A DNA stretch of 64,000 bases. It comes from Streptomyces phaeofaciens (lineage in GTDB: Bacteria; Actinomycetota; Actinomycetes; Streptomycetales; Streptomycetaceae). Every line of letters begins with the position of its first letter. Positions within the stretch are counted from its first letter, which is position 1. This document shows positions 22,460 to 30,241 of this stretch, one piece after another. The notes below the pieces were generated by a model. It was not told the origin of the DNA, searched no databases, and saw nothing but the letters and a program-made list of their open reading frames with translations. The stretch lies in assembly GCF_014648915.1 (NCBI RefSeq), contig NZ_BMSA01000032.1, forward strand, positions 37,212 through 101,211. Reading direction: 5' to 3'. Made by a program: the position numbers and the translations under genes.

Positions 22460-24997
22460 TCAGCCGCTCTGTTGGCCGCTCGGCCGGCGGACCAGCGTCA
22501 CCAGGCGGGCCGCCCAGGCCGGCGTCTTCAGCCGGGCCGCCCAGGATGCCTTGAGGGCCGTCCAGCGGTCCGCGAGATCCCAGACCGCACGCACGGCCGA
22601 GCGCGGGGCGACGACCGCCCGGATCCGGGTGGTCCGGCTGACCCTCGCCCGCAGGGCCGCCCGTACCGCGCGCACCTCGTCGGCCAGGCCGGCCTCGGCC
22701 CGCGGCTGCGGGGCGAACAGCACCTGCTCCACGGCACCGGCCACCCGGTGCACCGAGCGGCTCACCGAGGCGTCCAGCTCCCCGAGCCGGACGATCCGCT
22801 CCGCCGCGCGACGCGGGGTCAGCGCCTCGTCCGGCTCGATGCCGTAGTCCCAGGCGGTGTCCGTCAGCTCGCGCCAGACCGCCAGCACATGGGCGACGGC
22901 CGCCTCGCCGGCCTCCCGCGCCGGCACGTCCAGCCGCACCGCCCCACCGGGACCGTCCGTCCGCAGGCCGTCCTCGCCCTCGCCACTCCCGCGGCGGCCC
23001 GGGGGTGCCGCGCCGGCCGCGGACCCGGTGTGCCGGGCCGACGCCAGCCGCACCGACCGCCGTCTCAGCCGCCACAGCATCGGCAGCAGCGGGACGGCCA
23101 GTGCCGCCGCCCCCAGCAGCGTCCACCCGGCGATCGCGTACCACGGGGTGCCACCGCCGCCCTGGTCCACCTCGTCCAGCGGCAGCACGGCGGCGCAGGC
23201 CTCGGCCTCCTTCTTGTCCGCGGCCGCGCAGCTCGTGCTCGCCGAGGGCGCGGCCGACGGCTCGGCGCCCGCCGAGCTGGAGGCCTCGGGCACCTCGGGA
23301 ACGACTTGGCCCGAGGTGTCCGGCAGGGTGTACGTGGGCGTCGTACCGCGCGTCGGCGTGGGCTCGAAGCGGGTCCAGCCCACGCCCTCGAAGTACAGCT
23401 CCGGCCAGGCGTGCGCGTCCTTCAGGGACACCGCGACCGAGCCGTCCGCCTGCGGCGAGCCCGGCGCGAAGCCCACCGCGACCCGGGCCGGTATGCCCAG
23501 CGTGCGGGCCATCGCCGCCATCGCGAACGAGTAGTGGACGCAGAAGCCCTGCTTGTCCCGCAGGAAGCGGGCGATCGCGTCGGGCCCGGAGCCGACCTCG
23601 ACCTCGGTGTCGTACTCGAAGCCGCCGGTCACCGCGAAGTAGTCCTGGAGCTTGACCGCTCGCTCGTAGTCGCTCGTGGCGCCCTTGGTGATCTGGCGGG
23701 CCCGCTGAGCCACCACCGACGGGAGGGAGTCCGGCACCTCGGTGTAGTTGTCGCGGATCGTGCTGGGCGCCTCGGACGCGGAGGCCAGCTGCTCCGCCGT
23801 CGGCTGCACGTCGAGGCTCTTCACCTCGTAGCTCTTGCCGCTGGTCTTCTGGCCGTGGTCGCCGACCAGCGTCATACCGACCGGTTCGTACCGCCAGTTG
23901 CCCTCGATCCGCACACTGCTCGGCGGGTACGGCATCGGCAGCCAGTCCTGCGCGTACCCGTTGGCGGCGACGACCCGGGTGGTGATCACGGTGCGCTTGA
24001 TGTCGGGGCTCAGACCGCTGGGCGTCGGGAACTCGTCCGGCACGGCGACGATGTGGCGCTTCTGCGGCTTCCAGGTGGTGCCGTCGAAGTCGTCCAGGGA
24101 CACGATCCGCAGATACATGTCCGAGGTGTTGGTGGAGTTCGTGCGCAGGGTCAGGACCGTGCGGTCCTCGTCCACGTTCAGGCTGTCGCGGAGCGAGACC
24201 AGGGGGTTGACCGCGGAGATCGTGCCCCCGCTGCCGTTGCCCGCGCCGACGCCGGCGCCCGTGCCGTCCAGCAGGCCGCCCTGGATGGCCGGCAGCGGCA
24301 GCAGCGGCACCACCAGGGCGACGCCCAGGGCGGCCATGCCGATCCGCCGGCCGGTGCGCACGGGTGCCACCGGACCGCTCGGCTCGCCCGGGGAGCGCGC
24401 GACCCCGCCGAAGACCCGGCCCCACTGCGAGAGCCGCTCCCGGCCCTCGGCCAGCAGCAGCATCAGATAGCCGGCCGCGGCGACCAGGAACCACAGCCAG
24501 TCGGCGCCCCCGTCGGCCAGGCCCGCGGCCACCGAGTACAGCGCGAGCAGCGGCAGGCCGGCCGGGGCCGCGTTGCGGTAGGTCACCGCGAGGGTGTCCA
24601 CCGCCAGCCCGATCACCAGCACGCCGCCGATCACCATCAGCCGGATGCCGTCGGAGAGCGGGGCCGGGATGGCGTACCGGGTCACGTCGTCGGCGCCCGC
24701 CTGGAACAGGTCGCCGAAGTGCCCGAAGGCCTCCGGGCCGGGGACCAGGCCGATCAGGGCGTGCTCCCGGGCGAAGACCAGCGTCAGCAGCATCAGGGTG
24801 ACCAGCGCCTGGACGGCCACCGTCAGCGGCCGGGCCAGCGGAACCCGGCGCGCGGCGGCGCCCACCCCGGACTGGATCGCCAGCAGGAAGGCCGCCTGGA
24901 GGAGCCAGGTGGCCGGGTCGACCAGGGGCAGCAGGGTGCACGAGGCCATCAGCGTGGCCGCCGCCGAGCACAGCGTCAGTCTCGCCCGCCCGCTCAC
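22460..24997 (-). CDS. TgpA-type transglutaminase-domain membrane protein (DUF3488)
   Basis: An 845-residue protein. The N-terminal ~200 residues hold about six transmembrane helices (DUF3488/TgpA_N). A large periplasmic part follows, with a transglutaminase-like core: catalytic Cys in KQGFCVHYSFAMAAMARTLG (~residue 490), His in KDAHAWPELYFEG and an acidic residue in FEPTPTRG, usually FDPT. One more transmembrane helix near residue 620 and a cytoplasmic C-terminal domain complete it. Proteins like this sit next to MoxR and DUF58 genes and are thought to act on exported proteins or cell-wall peptides. The GTG start overlaps the DUF58 stop by 3 nt (GTGA) and has GGGAGG upstream. Confidence 0.92.
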   Translation of the reverse strand: MSGRARLTLCSAAATLMASCTLLPLVDPATWLLQAAFLLAIQSGVGAAARRVPLARPLTVAVQALVTLMLLTLVFAREHALIGLVPGPEAFGHFGDLFQAGADDVTRYAIPAPLSDGIRLMVIGGVLVIGLAVDTLAVTYRNAAPAGLPLLALYSVAAGLADGGADWLWFLVAAAGYLMLLLAEGRERLSQWGRVFGGVARSPGEPSGPVAPVRTGRRIGMAALGVALVVPLLPLPAIQGGLLDGTGAGVGAGNGSGGTISAVNPLVSLRDSLNVDEDRTVLTLRTNSTNTSDMYLRIVSLDDFDGTTWKPQKRHIVAVPDEFPTPSGLSPDIKRTVITTRVVAANGYAQDWLPMPYPPSSVRIEGNWRYEPVGMTLVGDHGQKTSGKSYEVKSLDVQPTAEQLASASEAPSTIRDNYTEVPDSLPSVVAQRARQITKGATSDYERAVKLQDYFAVTGGFEYDTEVEVGSGPDAIARFLRDKQGFCVHYSFAMAAMARTLGIPARVAVGFAPGSPQADGSVAVSLKDAHAWPELYFEGVGWTRFEPTPTRGTTPTYTLPDTSGQVVPEVPEASSSAGAEPSAAPSASTSCAAADKKEAEACAAVLPLDEVDQGGGGTPWYAIAGWTLLGAAALAVPLLPMLWRLRRRSVRLASARHTGSAAGAAPPGRRGSGEGEDGLRTDGPGGAVRLDVPAREAGEAAVAHVLAVWRELTDTAWDYGIEPDEALTPRRAAERIVRLGELDASVSRSVHRVAGAVEQVLFAPQPRAEAGLADEVRAVRAALRARVSRTTRIRAVVAPRSAVRAVWDLADRWTALKASWAARLKTPAWAARLVTLVRRPSGQQSG

Positions 24998-26367
24998 GAT
25001 CCCGCCTCCCTGCCGTAGGTACCGCCCGCGGTCACGATGCCCGCGCGCTCCCGGTCGGCCTGGCGCCACAGCTCGCTCAGCGAGACGCCCCGTGGCACGC
25101 TCAGGGCCGTCCAGCCCGCCTCGCGCAGCATGCGCAGCCGCTCCTCCTGCCGGTTGATCGGATCGGGGAGGCCGTTCGGTTCACGCCCCCACGCGTCGGT
25201 GTCCAGCAGGAAGGCGACCGCGCCCCCGCTGCGCTGGCGCATCTTCGCGGCCACCGCCGCCTGCTCCTCGTCGATGTCGCCGAGGACGGCCACGAGCAGC
25301 CCCTCGTTGCCGCCGCGCAGCACGTCGTAGGCGCGGGACAGGCCGGAGCCGTCGGAGTGGTCGACCACCGCCAGGGTGTCCATCATCAGGCCGGCCGCGT
25401 CGGCCGACCCGTCGCCGCCTCCGGCGAACCCGTCGGCGCCCTCGCCGGGCACCGAGGCGCCGGTGTCCGTGAGCAGCCGCACGGAGAAACCCCGTTCCAG
25501 CATGTGCACCAGCACGGACGCGGCGGCCGAGACCGCCCACTCGAAGGACGAGTCGGGGCCGGCGCCGTCGTAGGCCACGGCACGGGTGTCCAGCAGGACC
25601 GTGCACCGGGAGCGCTGTGGCTGCTCCTCGCGGCGCACCATCAGCTCGCCGTAGCGGGCGGTCAGGCGCCAGTGCACCCGGCGCAGGTCGTCGCCGTAGC
25701 GGTAGCCGCGCGGGATCACGTCGTCCTCGCCGGCCAGTGCCAGCGAGCGCTGCCGTCCGTCGCCGTACCCCTTGGCCTCGCCGCCGAGGCGGACCGGGGG
25801 CAGCGCCTCCACGCGCGGGATCACGGTCAGGGTGTCGTACGTCGAGAAGGACCTGGTCAGCTCGCACATGCCGAACGGGTCGTTCAGGCGCAGCTGGAGC
25901 GGGCCCAGCGGGTAGCGGCCGCGCAGGTCGGAGCGGACCCGGTAGGACACCTCGCGGCGGCCGCCCGCCTCGACGCGGTCGAGGACGAAGCGGGGGCGCG
26001 GGCCGAGGACGTACGGCACCCGGTCCTGGAGCATCAGCAGGCCGGTGGGCAGCCGCGAGACGTTGTCCATCCGCAGATGGACGCGGGCCTCGCTGCCGGA
26101 GGGCACCCGTGCGGGGGAGAGCCGGCGGCTGCCGGCCACCCGGTAGCGGGTGCGGTAGACGACGGCCGCGCAGATCAGCGGCAGGGCGGCCAGCAGCAGC
26201 CCGACCCGCAGCAGATCGGGCTGGCCGAGCACGTACGCGCAGATGGCGGCGGCGATGCCGGCGGCCAGGAAGGAGCGCCCTCGGGTGGTCAGACCGGCCA
26301 GGGCGGTACGGGCGGCGCCCTTGTCGCCGCTGCCGGCCTCCGGCTGCCCGGTCCCCCCGGCGGTCAT
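24994..26367 (-). CDS. DUF58 domain-containing protein
   Basis: About 457 residues. Two hydrophobic helices near residues 35-70 (FLAAGIAAAICAYVLG and LLLAALPLICAAVVY) are followed by the DUF58 region with the family hallmark RGYRYGDDLRRVHWRLTARYGELMVRREE around residue 225. A von Willebrand A-like fold follows (TVLLDTRAV). DUF58 proteins partner with MoxR AAA+ ATPases. The start is either GTG 26370, overlapping the moxR stop, or ATG 26367; the ATG has GGAGG at a better distance. The gene is translationally coupled on both sides. Confidence 0.92.
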   Translation of the reverse strand: MTAGGTGQPEAGSGDKGAARTALAGLTTRGRSFLAAGIAAAICAYVLGQPDLLRVGLLLAALPLICAAVVYRTRYRVAGSRRLSPARVPSGSEARVHLRMDNVSRLPTGLLMLQDRVPYVLGPRPRFVLDRVEAGGRREVSYRVRSDLRGRYPLGPLQLRLNDPFGMCELTRSFSTYDTLTVIPRVEALPPVRLGGEAKGYGDGRQRSLALAGEDDVIPRGYRYGDDLRRVHWRLTARYGELMVRREEQPQRSRCTVLLDTRAVAYDGAGPDSSFEWAVSAAASVLVHMLERGFSVRLLTDTGASVPGEGADGFAGGGDGSADAAGLMMDTLAVVDHSDGSGLSRAYDVLRGGNEGLLVAVLGDIDEEQAAVAAKMRQRSGGAVAFLLDTDAWGREPNGLPDPINRQEERLRMLREAGWTALSVPRGVSLSELWRQADRERAGIVTAGGTYGREAGS

Positions 26368-27395
26368 CACAGCCTCCGGGGCGGCCGCTGGCCGAACGGC
26401 TCCGTGGCCACGCCGTAGGCGTGCTGCTGGGGACCCGCGGGCACCGGGGTGCGCTGGAGGATCTCCTCGACGACCTGCTCGGCCGTACGGCGGTTGAGCT
26501 GGGCCTGCGCGGTGGGCAGCAGACGGTGGGCGAGGACGGCCACGGCGAGGTTCTGCACGTCGTCCGGCAGGGCGTAGTCGCGGCCGCCGAGGGCGGCGGA
26601 GGCCTTCGCCGCGCGCAGCAGGTGCAGCGTCGCGCGCGGCGAGGCGCCGAGTCTGAGGTCCGGGTGGGTGCGGGTGGCGGAGACCAGGTCGACCGCGTAC
26701 CGCTTGACCGAGTCGGCGACATGGACACCGCGGACGGCGTCGATCAGCTTCACGATCTCGTGCGCGTGGGCCACCGGCTGGAGGTCGTCCAGCGGGCTGG
26801 CCCCGCCGTGCACGTCGAGCATCTGCAGCTCGGCCTCGGCGCTCGGGTAGCCGATGGAGACCCGGGCCATGAAGCGGTCGCGCTGGGCCTCCGGCAGCGG
26901 GTAGGTGCCCTCCATCTCCACCGGGTTCTGCGTGGCCACCACCATGAACGGGCTGGGCAGCTCGTACGTCTGCCCGTCGATGGTGACCTGGCGCTCCTCC
27001 AGGGACTCCAGCAGCGCCGACTGGGTCTTGGGCGAGGCGCGGTTGATCTCGTCGCCGATCACGATCTGCGAGAAGATCGCGCCCGGCTTGAACTCGAAGT
27101 CACGGCGCTGCTGGTCCCAGATGGACACGCCCGTGATGTCCGAGGGAAGCAGGTCGGGCGTGAACTGGATACGGCGCACCGAGCAGTCGATGGACCGTGC
27201 CAGCGCCTTCGCCAGCATCGTCTTGCCGACGCCGGGGACATCCTCGATCAGAAGATGCCCCTCGGCGAGCAGCACGGTCAGCGAAAGCCGTACGACCTCG
27301 GGCTTGCCCTCGATCACTCCCTCCACCGAACTGCGGACACGCTCCACAGTGGCGGTCAGATCTGTGAGGCTCGCTCGCTCGTCATAGGTCGTCAC
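26367..27395 (-). CDS. MoxR family AAA+ ATPase
   Basis: A 342-residue AAA+ ATPase acting as a chaperone-like partner of the DUF58 and transglutaminase proteins in its operon. Walker A GVGKTMLAKALARS is near residue 57, Walker B IVIGDEINRASPKTQSALLE near 115, and sensor 1 VVATQNPVEMEGTYPLPEAQRDRF near 145, all typical of MoxR. The GTG start at 27395 has GAGGAGGG upstream. It is the first gene of the three-gene operon. Its ~250-bp upstream region is relatively AT-rich, but I could not fix a promoter there. Confidence 0.94.
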   Translation of the reverse strand: MTTYDERASLTDLTATVERVRSSVEGVIEGKPEVVRLSLTVLLAEGHLLIEDVPGVGKTMLAKALARSIDCSVRRIQFTPDLLPSDITGVSIWDQQRRDFEFKPGAIFSQIVIGDEINRASPKTQSALLESLEERQVTIDGQTYELPSPFMVVATQNPVEMEGTYPLPEAQRDRFMARVSIGYPSAEAELQMLDVHGGASPLDDLQPVAHAHEIVKLIDAVRGVHVADSVKRYAVDLVSATRTHPDLRLGASPRATLHLLRAAKASAALGGRDYALPDDVQNLAVAVLAHRLLPTAQAQLNRRTAEQVVEEILQRTPVPAGPQQHAYGVATEPFGQRPPRRL

Positions 27396-27644
27396 CCGGC
27401 CCTCCTCGGCCCCGTTACTCTTCCGGGCCGACGCTCATGCCTGCGGACCGGCCCACCCCGAATCACGTGCGCCACCCGGGAAATGTTCGGAGTGGCGTCA
27501 CCACCGCATTCTTGCTGCCGTTACCGATTCGTGTCACTCGCCTGTGGACAACTGCCCGCGATATGTCGGCTCTATGGGTATTTGGGCACCCGGGAACCGG
27601 AAATCAACAGCAAACCGACAGCGGTCGTCGGCGCCTGCGGAAGG

Positions 27645-28190
27645 TCACGCGGGGTCGATCTCCCGCAGCAGACCCGTCTTCACGTCGAAGACGAAGCCTC
27701 GCACATCGTCGGTGTGCAGCAGGAACGGCGAAGTGCGCACGCGCTGCATCGACTGCCGGATGTCCTGGTCGACGTCCCGGAAGGCCTCGACGGCCCAGGC
27801 CGGGCGCTGGCCGACCTCCATCTCCAGCTCGGTGCGGAAGTCCTCGGTGATCGCCTCCAGACCGCAGCCGGTGTGGTGGATGAGGACGATGCTGCGGGTG
27901 CCCAGCTTGCGCTGGCTGATCGTGAGCGACCGGATCACGTCGTCGGTGACCACGCCGCCGGCGTTGCGGATCGTATGGCAGTCGCCCAGTTCCAGGCCGA
28001 GCGCGGCGTGCAGGTCGAGACGGGCGTCCATGCAGGCCACGACGGCCACGTGCAGTACGGGGCGGGCGTCCATGCCGGGGTCGGTGAAGGCGGCCGCGTA
28101 CCGCTCGTTGGCGTCGACGAGCCGGTCGGTCACCGTGCCGCCGCGTATGGCGCCTTCGGATTCGGTGGGTACGGATGCGGAAGTCGTCAT
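27645..28190 (-). CDS. Beta-class carbonic anhydrase
   Basis: About 181 residues; converts CO2 and water to bicarbonate. Zinc ligands are evident: C53 with the catalytic Asp55/Arg57 dyad in VACMDARLD, and H106 and C109 in IHHTGCGLEA. RNAGG forms the usual structural turn. The length matches the short beta-class type of actinobacteria such as Rv1284. The start is uncertain: ATG 28190 or ATG 28196; neither has a clear ribosome-binding site. Upstream, TTGTG and CACAA arms 8 bp apart (28264-28281) loosely recall a Rex site. Confidence 0.9.
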   Translation of the reverse strand: MTTSASVPTESEGAIRGGTVTDRLVDANERYAAAFTDPGMDARPVLHVAVVACMDARLDLHAALGLELGDCHTIRNAGGVVTDDVIRSLTISQRKLGTRSIVLIHHTGCGLEAITEDFRTELEMEVGQRPAWAVEAFRDVDQDIRQSMQRVRTSPFLLHTDDVRGFVFDVKTGLLREIDPA

Positions 28191-28366
28191 AACCATGACG
28201 GTACTGGTCACGGCCGTTCGGGTCCTGCTGTGAGAAGGGAAAAAGACCGTCATCACGGCGTGTTTGTGAGGTAAGCCACAAGACTGAGTGCGAGCGCCCG
28301 AGGGGGTGATTTCCCGTCGTCCGCCGCTTCACCGCCGGGCCGGGCCGCCACGCGCAGGCCGGTTGA

Positions 28367-28394
28367 TTGACCGCGAGACACCGTGGACTAAAGT
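28367..28394 (+). promoter_or_regulatory. Vegetative promoter at the head of the dcw cluster
   Basis: TTGACC (28367-28372), 16-bp spacer, TAAAGT (28389-28394). Both hexamers are close to the HrdB/SigA consensus. Transcription would start near 28401, giving a leader of about 215 nt before rsmH. Confidence 0.7.
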
Positions 28395-28400
28395 GACGCG

Positions 28401-28614
28401 AAGCGGGAGGCCACGATCTCCCCGCTGGACTGAATTCCCGTGAGACCCCGGTGCGACTGCCGGAGATCTCCCCGCGTGCGCGGCGCGTACGTACGGCTCG
28501 GCCTCCTCCCGCTCCCGGTCGGCTGACGCTTCCGGCGCCGGCAGGACCTCCCCTCGCGAGAGGGCGGGGACCCGGCGGTGCGTCTCTCCGCAGGATCTGA
28601 GAGGCCCCGGAGAA
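28401..28614 (+). other. Long structured 5' leader of rsmH
   Basis: This non-coding leader holds a direct repeat of GATCTCCCCGC at 28415-28425 and 28465-28475 (50 bp apart) and several GC-rich self-complementary stretches. Neither mraZ nor GTGGG-type MraZ boxes are present, unlike the dcw clusters of many other bacteria. It does not match a riboswitch that I recognise. Confidence 0.45.
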
Positions 28615-29616
28615 ATGGTGCGCGAAGCGCATGCGAATGAGGGTGGTGGCGGGCGACAGGCGGGACAGAGCCGGCACGTCCCGGTGATGCTCCAGCGGTG
28701 CCTGGACCTGCTGGCCCCCGCCCTCCAGCGGCCCGGAGCGGTCGTCGTCGACTGCACCCTCGGCCTCGGCGGACACAGCGAGGCCCTCCTGACGCGATTC
28801 CCCGAGGCCCACCTGGTCGCCCTCGACCGCGACAAGGAGGCCCTGCGGCTCTCCGGCGAACGCCTGGCCCCCTTCGGTGAGCGCGCGACCCTGGTGCACG
28901 CGGTCTACGACGAGCTGCCCGACGTCCTCGAACGGCTCGGCATCGCGCGCGTGCAGGGCGTCCTGTTCGACCTCGGCGTCTCGTCCATGCAGCTCGACGA
29001 GGCCGACCGGGGCTTCGCCTACGCCCAGGACGCACCGCTCGACATGCGCATGGACCAGACGACCGGCATCAGCGCCGCCGAGGTCCTCAACACCTACCCG
29101 CCCGGCGAACTGGTGCGGATCCTGCGCGCGTACGGCGAGGAGAAGCAGGCCAAGCGGATCGTCTCGGCGATCGTGCGCGAGCGCGAGAAGGAGCCGTTCG
29201 ACCACAGCGCGCGGCTGGTCGAGCTGATCCGCAACGCCCTTCCCCAGGCCGCCAAGCGCACCGGCGGCAACCCGGCCAAGCGCACCTTCCAGGCACTGCG
29301 CATCGAGGTCAACGGCGAACTGTCCGTGCTGGAGCGGGCCATCCCGGCCGCCGTCGGGGCGATCGACGTGGGCGGGCGGATCGCCGTCCTGTCGTACCAC
29401 TCGCTGGAGGACCGGCTGGTCAAGCAGGTGTTCGCGGCGGGCGCCGCCAACACCGCGCCGCCCGGGCTGCCGGTGGTCCCCGAGCGCTACCAGCCCCGGC
29501 TCAAGCTGCTCACCCGCGGTGCCGAACTTCCCACCGAGGAGGAGGTCGCCGAGAACCGGCGGGCCGCCCCGGCCCGGCTGCGCGGGGCCGAGCGCATCAG
29601 GGAGTCCATCGAATGA
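28615..29616 (+). CDS. rsmH: 16S rRNA (cytosine(1402)-N4)-methyltransferase RsmH
   Basis: A 333-residue SAM-dependent enzyme that methylates N4 of C1402 in the decoding centre of 16S rRNA. Motif I is DCTLGLGGHSEALL near residue 45, followed by VALDRDKEAL. Then come GVLFDLGVSSMQLDEADRGFAY near 120, PLDMRMDQ, and RTFQALRIEVNGEL and LSYHSLEDRLVK in the C-terminal half, all hallmark MraW/RsmH blocks. It is the first gene of the dcw cluster. The ATG at 28615 has GGAG rather close (2-3 nt spacing); GTG 28618 is a near alternative. Confidence 0.96.
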   Translation: MVREAHANEGGGGRQAGQSRHVPVMLQRCLDLLAPALQRPGAVVVDCTLGLGGHSEALLTRFPEAHLVALDRDKEALRLSGERLAPFGERATLVHAVYDELPDVLERLGIARVQGVLFDLGVSSMQLDEADRGFAYAQDAPLDMRMDQTTGISAAEVLNTYPPGELVRILRAYGEEKQAKRIVSAIVREREKEPFDHSARLVELIRNALPQAAKRTGGNPAKRTFQALRIEVNGELSVLERAIPAAVGAIDVGGRIAVLSYHSLEDRLVKQVFAAGAANTAPPGLPVVPERYQPRLKLLTRGAELPTEEEVAENRRAAPARLRGAERIRESIE

Positions 29617-29680
29617 ACCGGGTGAGGCGGGCGCGGGCGAGGTGGGCACAGGCGGGACAAACGGAGCCAGGGGAGGGTGC

Positions 29681-30241
29681 GTGAGCAGGAAACCCGAACT
29701 GAGAGGGCGGGCGGCCCGACTCGCGCGCCTGCTGCCCGCCGGTCCGCGCCGGGCGGCCCGCACCCCGTTCGTCCTCCTCGTCGTCCTGCTCCTCGGCGGC
29801 GGCCTCATCGGGCTGCTCGTGCTGAACTCCGCGCTCAGCGAGGGCTCCTTCAGGATGGACGACCTCCAGCGGGACACCAAGGGCCTCACCGACGAGGAAC
29901 AGGCGCTGCAGCGGGACATCGACTCCTACTCCGCGCCCGACGCGCTTCAGCGCCGGGCCCGTGAACTCGGCATGGTCCCCGGCGGCGACCCGGCCTTCCT
30001 GGACCCGGACGGCACCGTGAAGGGCGTCCCGTCGGCCGCCGCGCAGCCCACGCAGGACGCCGCGGCGATCGTCCGGCCGCCCGAGGCCATCCCGCTCACC
30101 GGGCCGACGCAGGCGGCGCCGTCGCCCGCGGCGTCGACCTTCCCGGCCGTGCCGCCCGTCACGCCGGTACCCGCCGCCCCGCTCGCGCGGAGCACGGCCT
30201 TCGTTCCGACCGCAGCCACCCCCACGACCCCCGGCAGGTGA
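29681..30241 (+). CDS. ftsL: FtsL-like cell division protein
   Basis: A 186-residue bitopic membrane protein. A basic cytoplasmic N-terminus is followed by one transmembrane helix (FVLLVVLLLGGGLIGLLVLNSAL, ~residues 30-52). A short leucine-zipper-like periplasmic coil follows (FRMDDLQRDTKGLTDEEQAL), and then a long Pro/Ala/Thr-rich tail of about 85 residues. FtsL forms the FtsQ-FtsL-DivIC complex that activates FtsW-FtsI at the septum. The identity rests on position between rsmH and ftsI plus topology, since FtsL sequences are poorly conserved. The GTG at 29681 has GGGGAGGG upstream; the longer frame does not. Confidence 0.88.
   Translation: MSRKPELRGRAARLARLLPAGPRRAARTPFVLLVVLLLGGGLIGLLVLNSALSEGSFRMDDLQRDTKGLTDEEQALQRDIDSYSAPDALQRRARELGMVPGGDPAFLDPDGTVKGVPSAAAQPTQDAAAIVRPPEAIPLTGPTQAAPSPAASTFPAVPPVTPVPAAPLARSTAFVPTAATPTTPGR

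Noticed and set aside
28191..28614. An mraZ gene or MraZ box before rsmH
   Set aside because: No open frame with the MraZ fold and no repeated GTGGG/TGGGA boxes were found.
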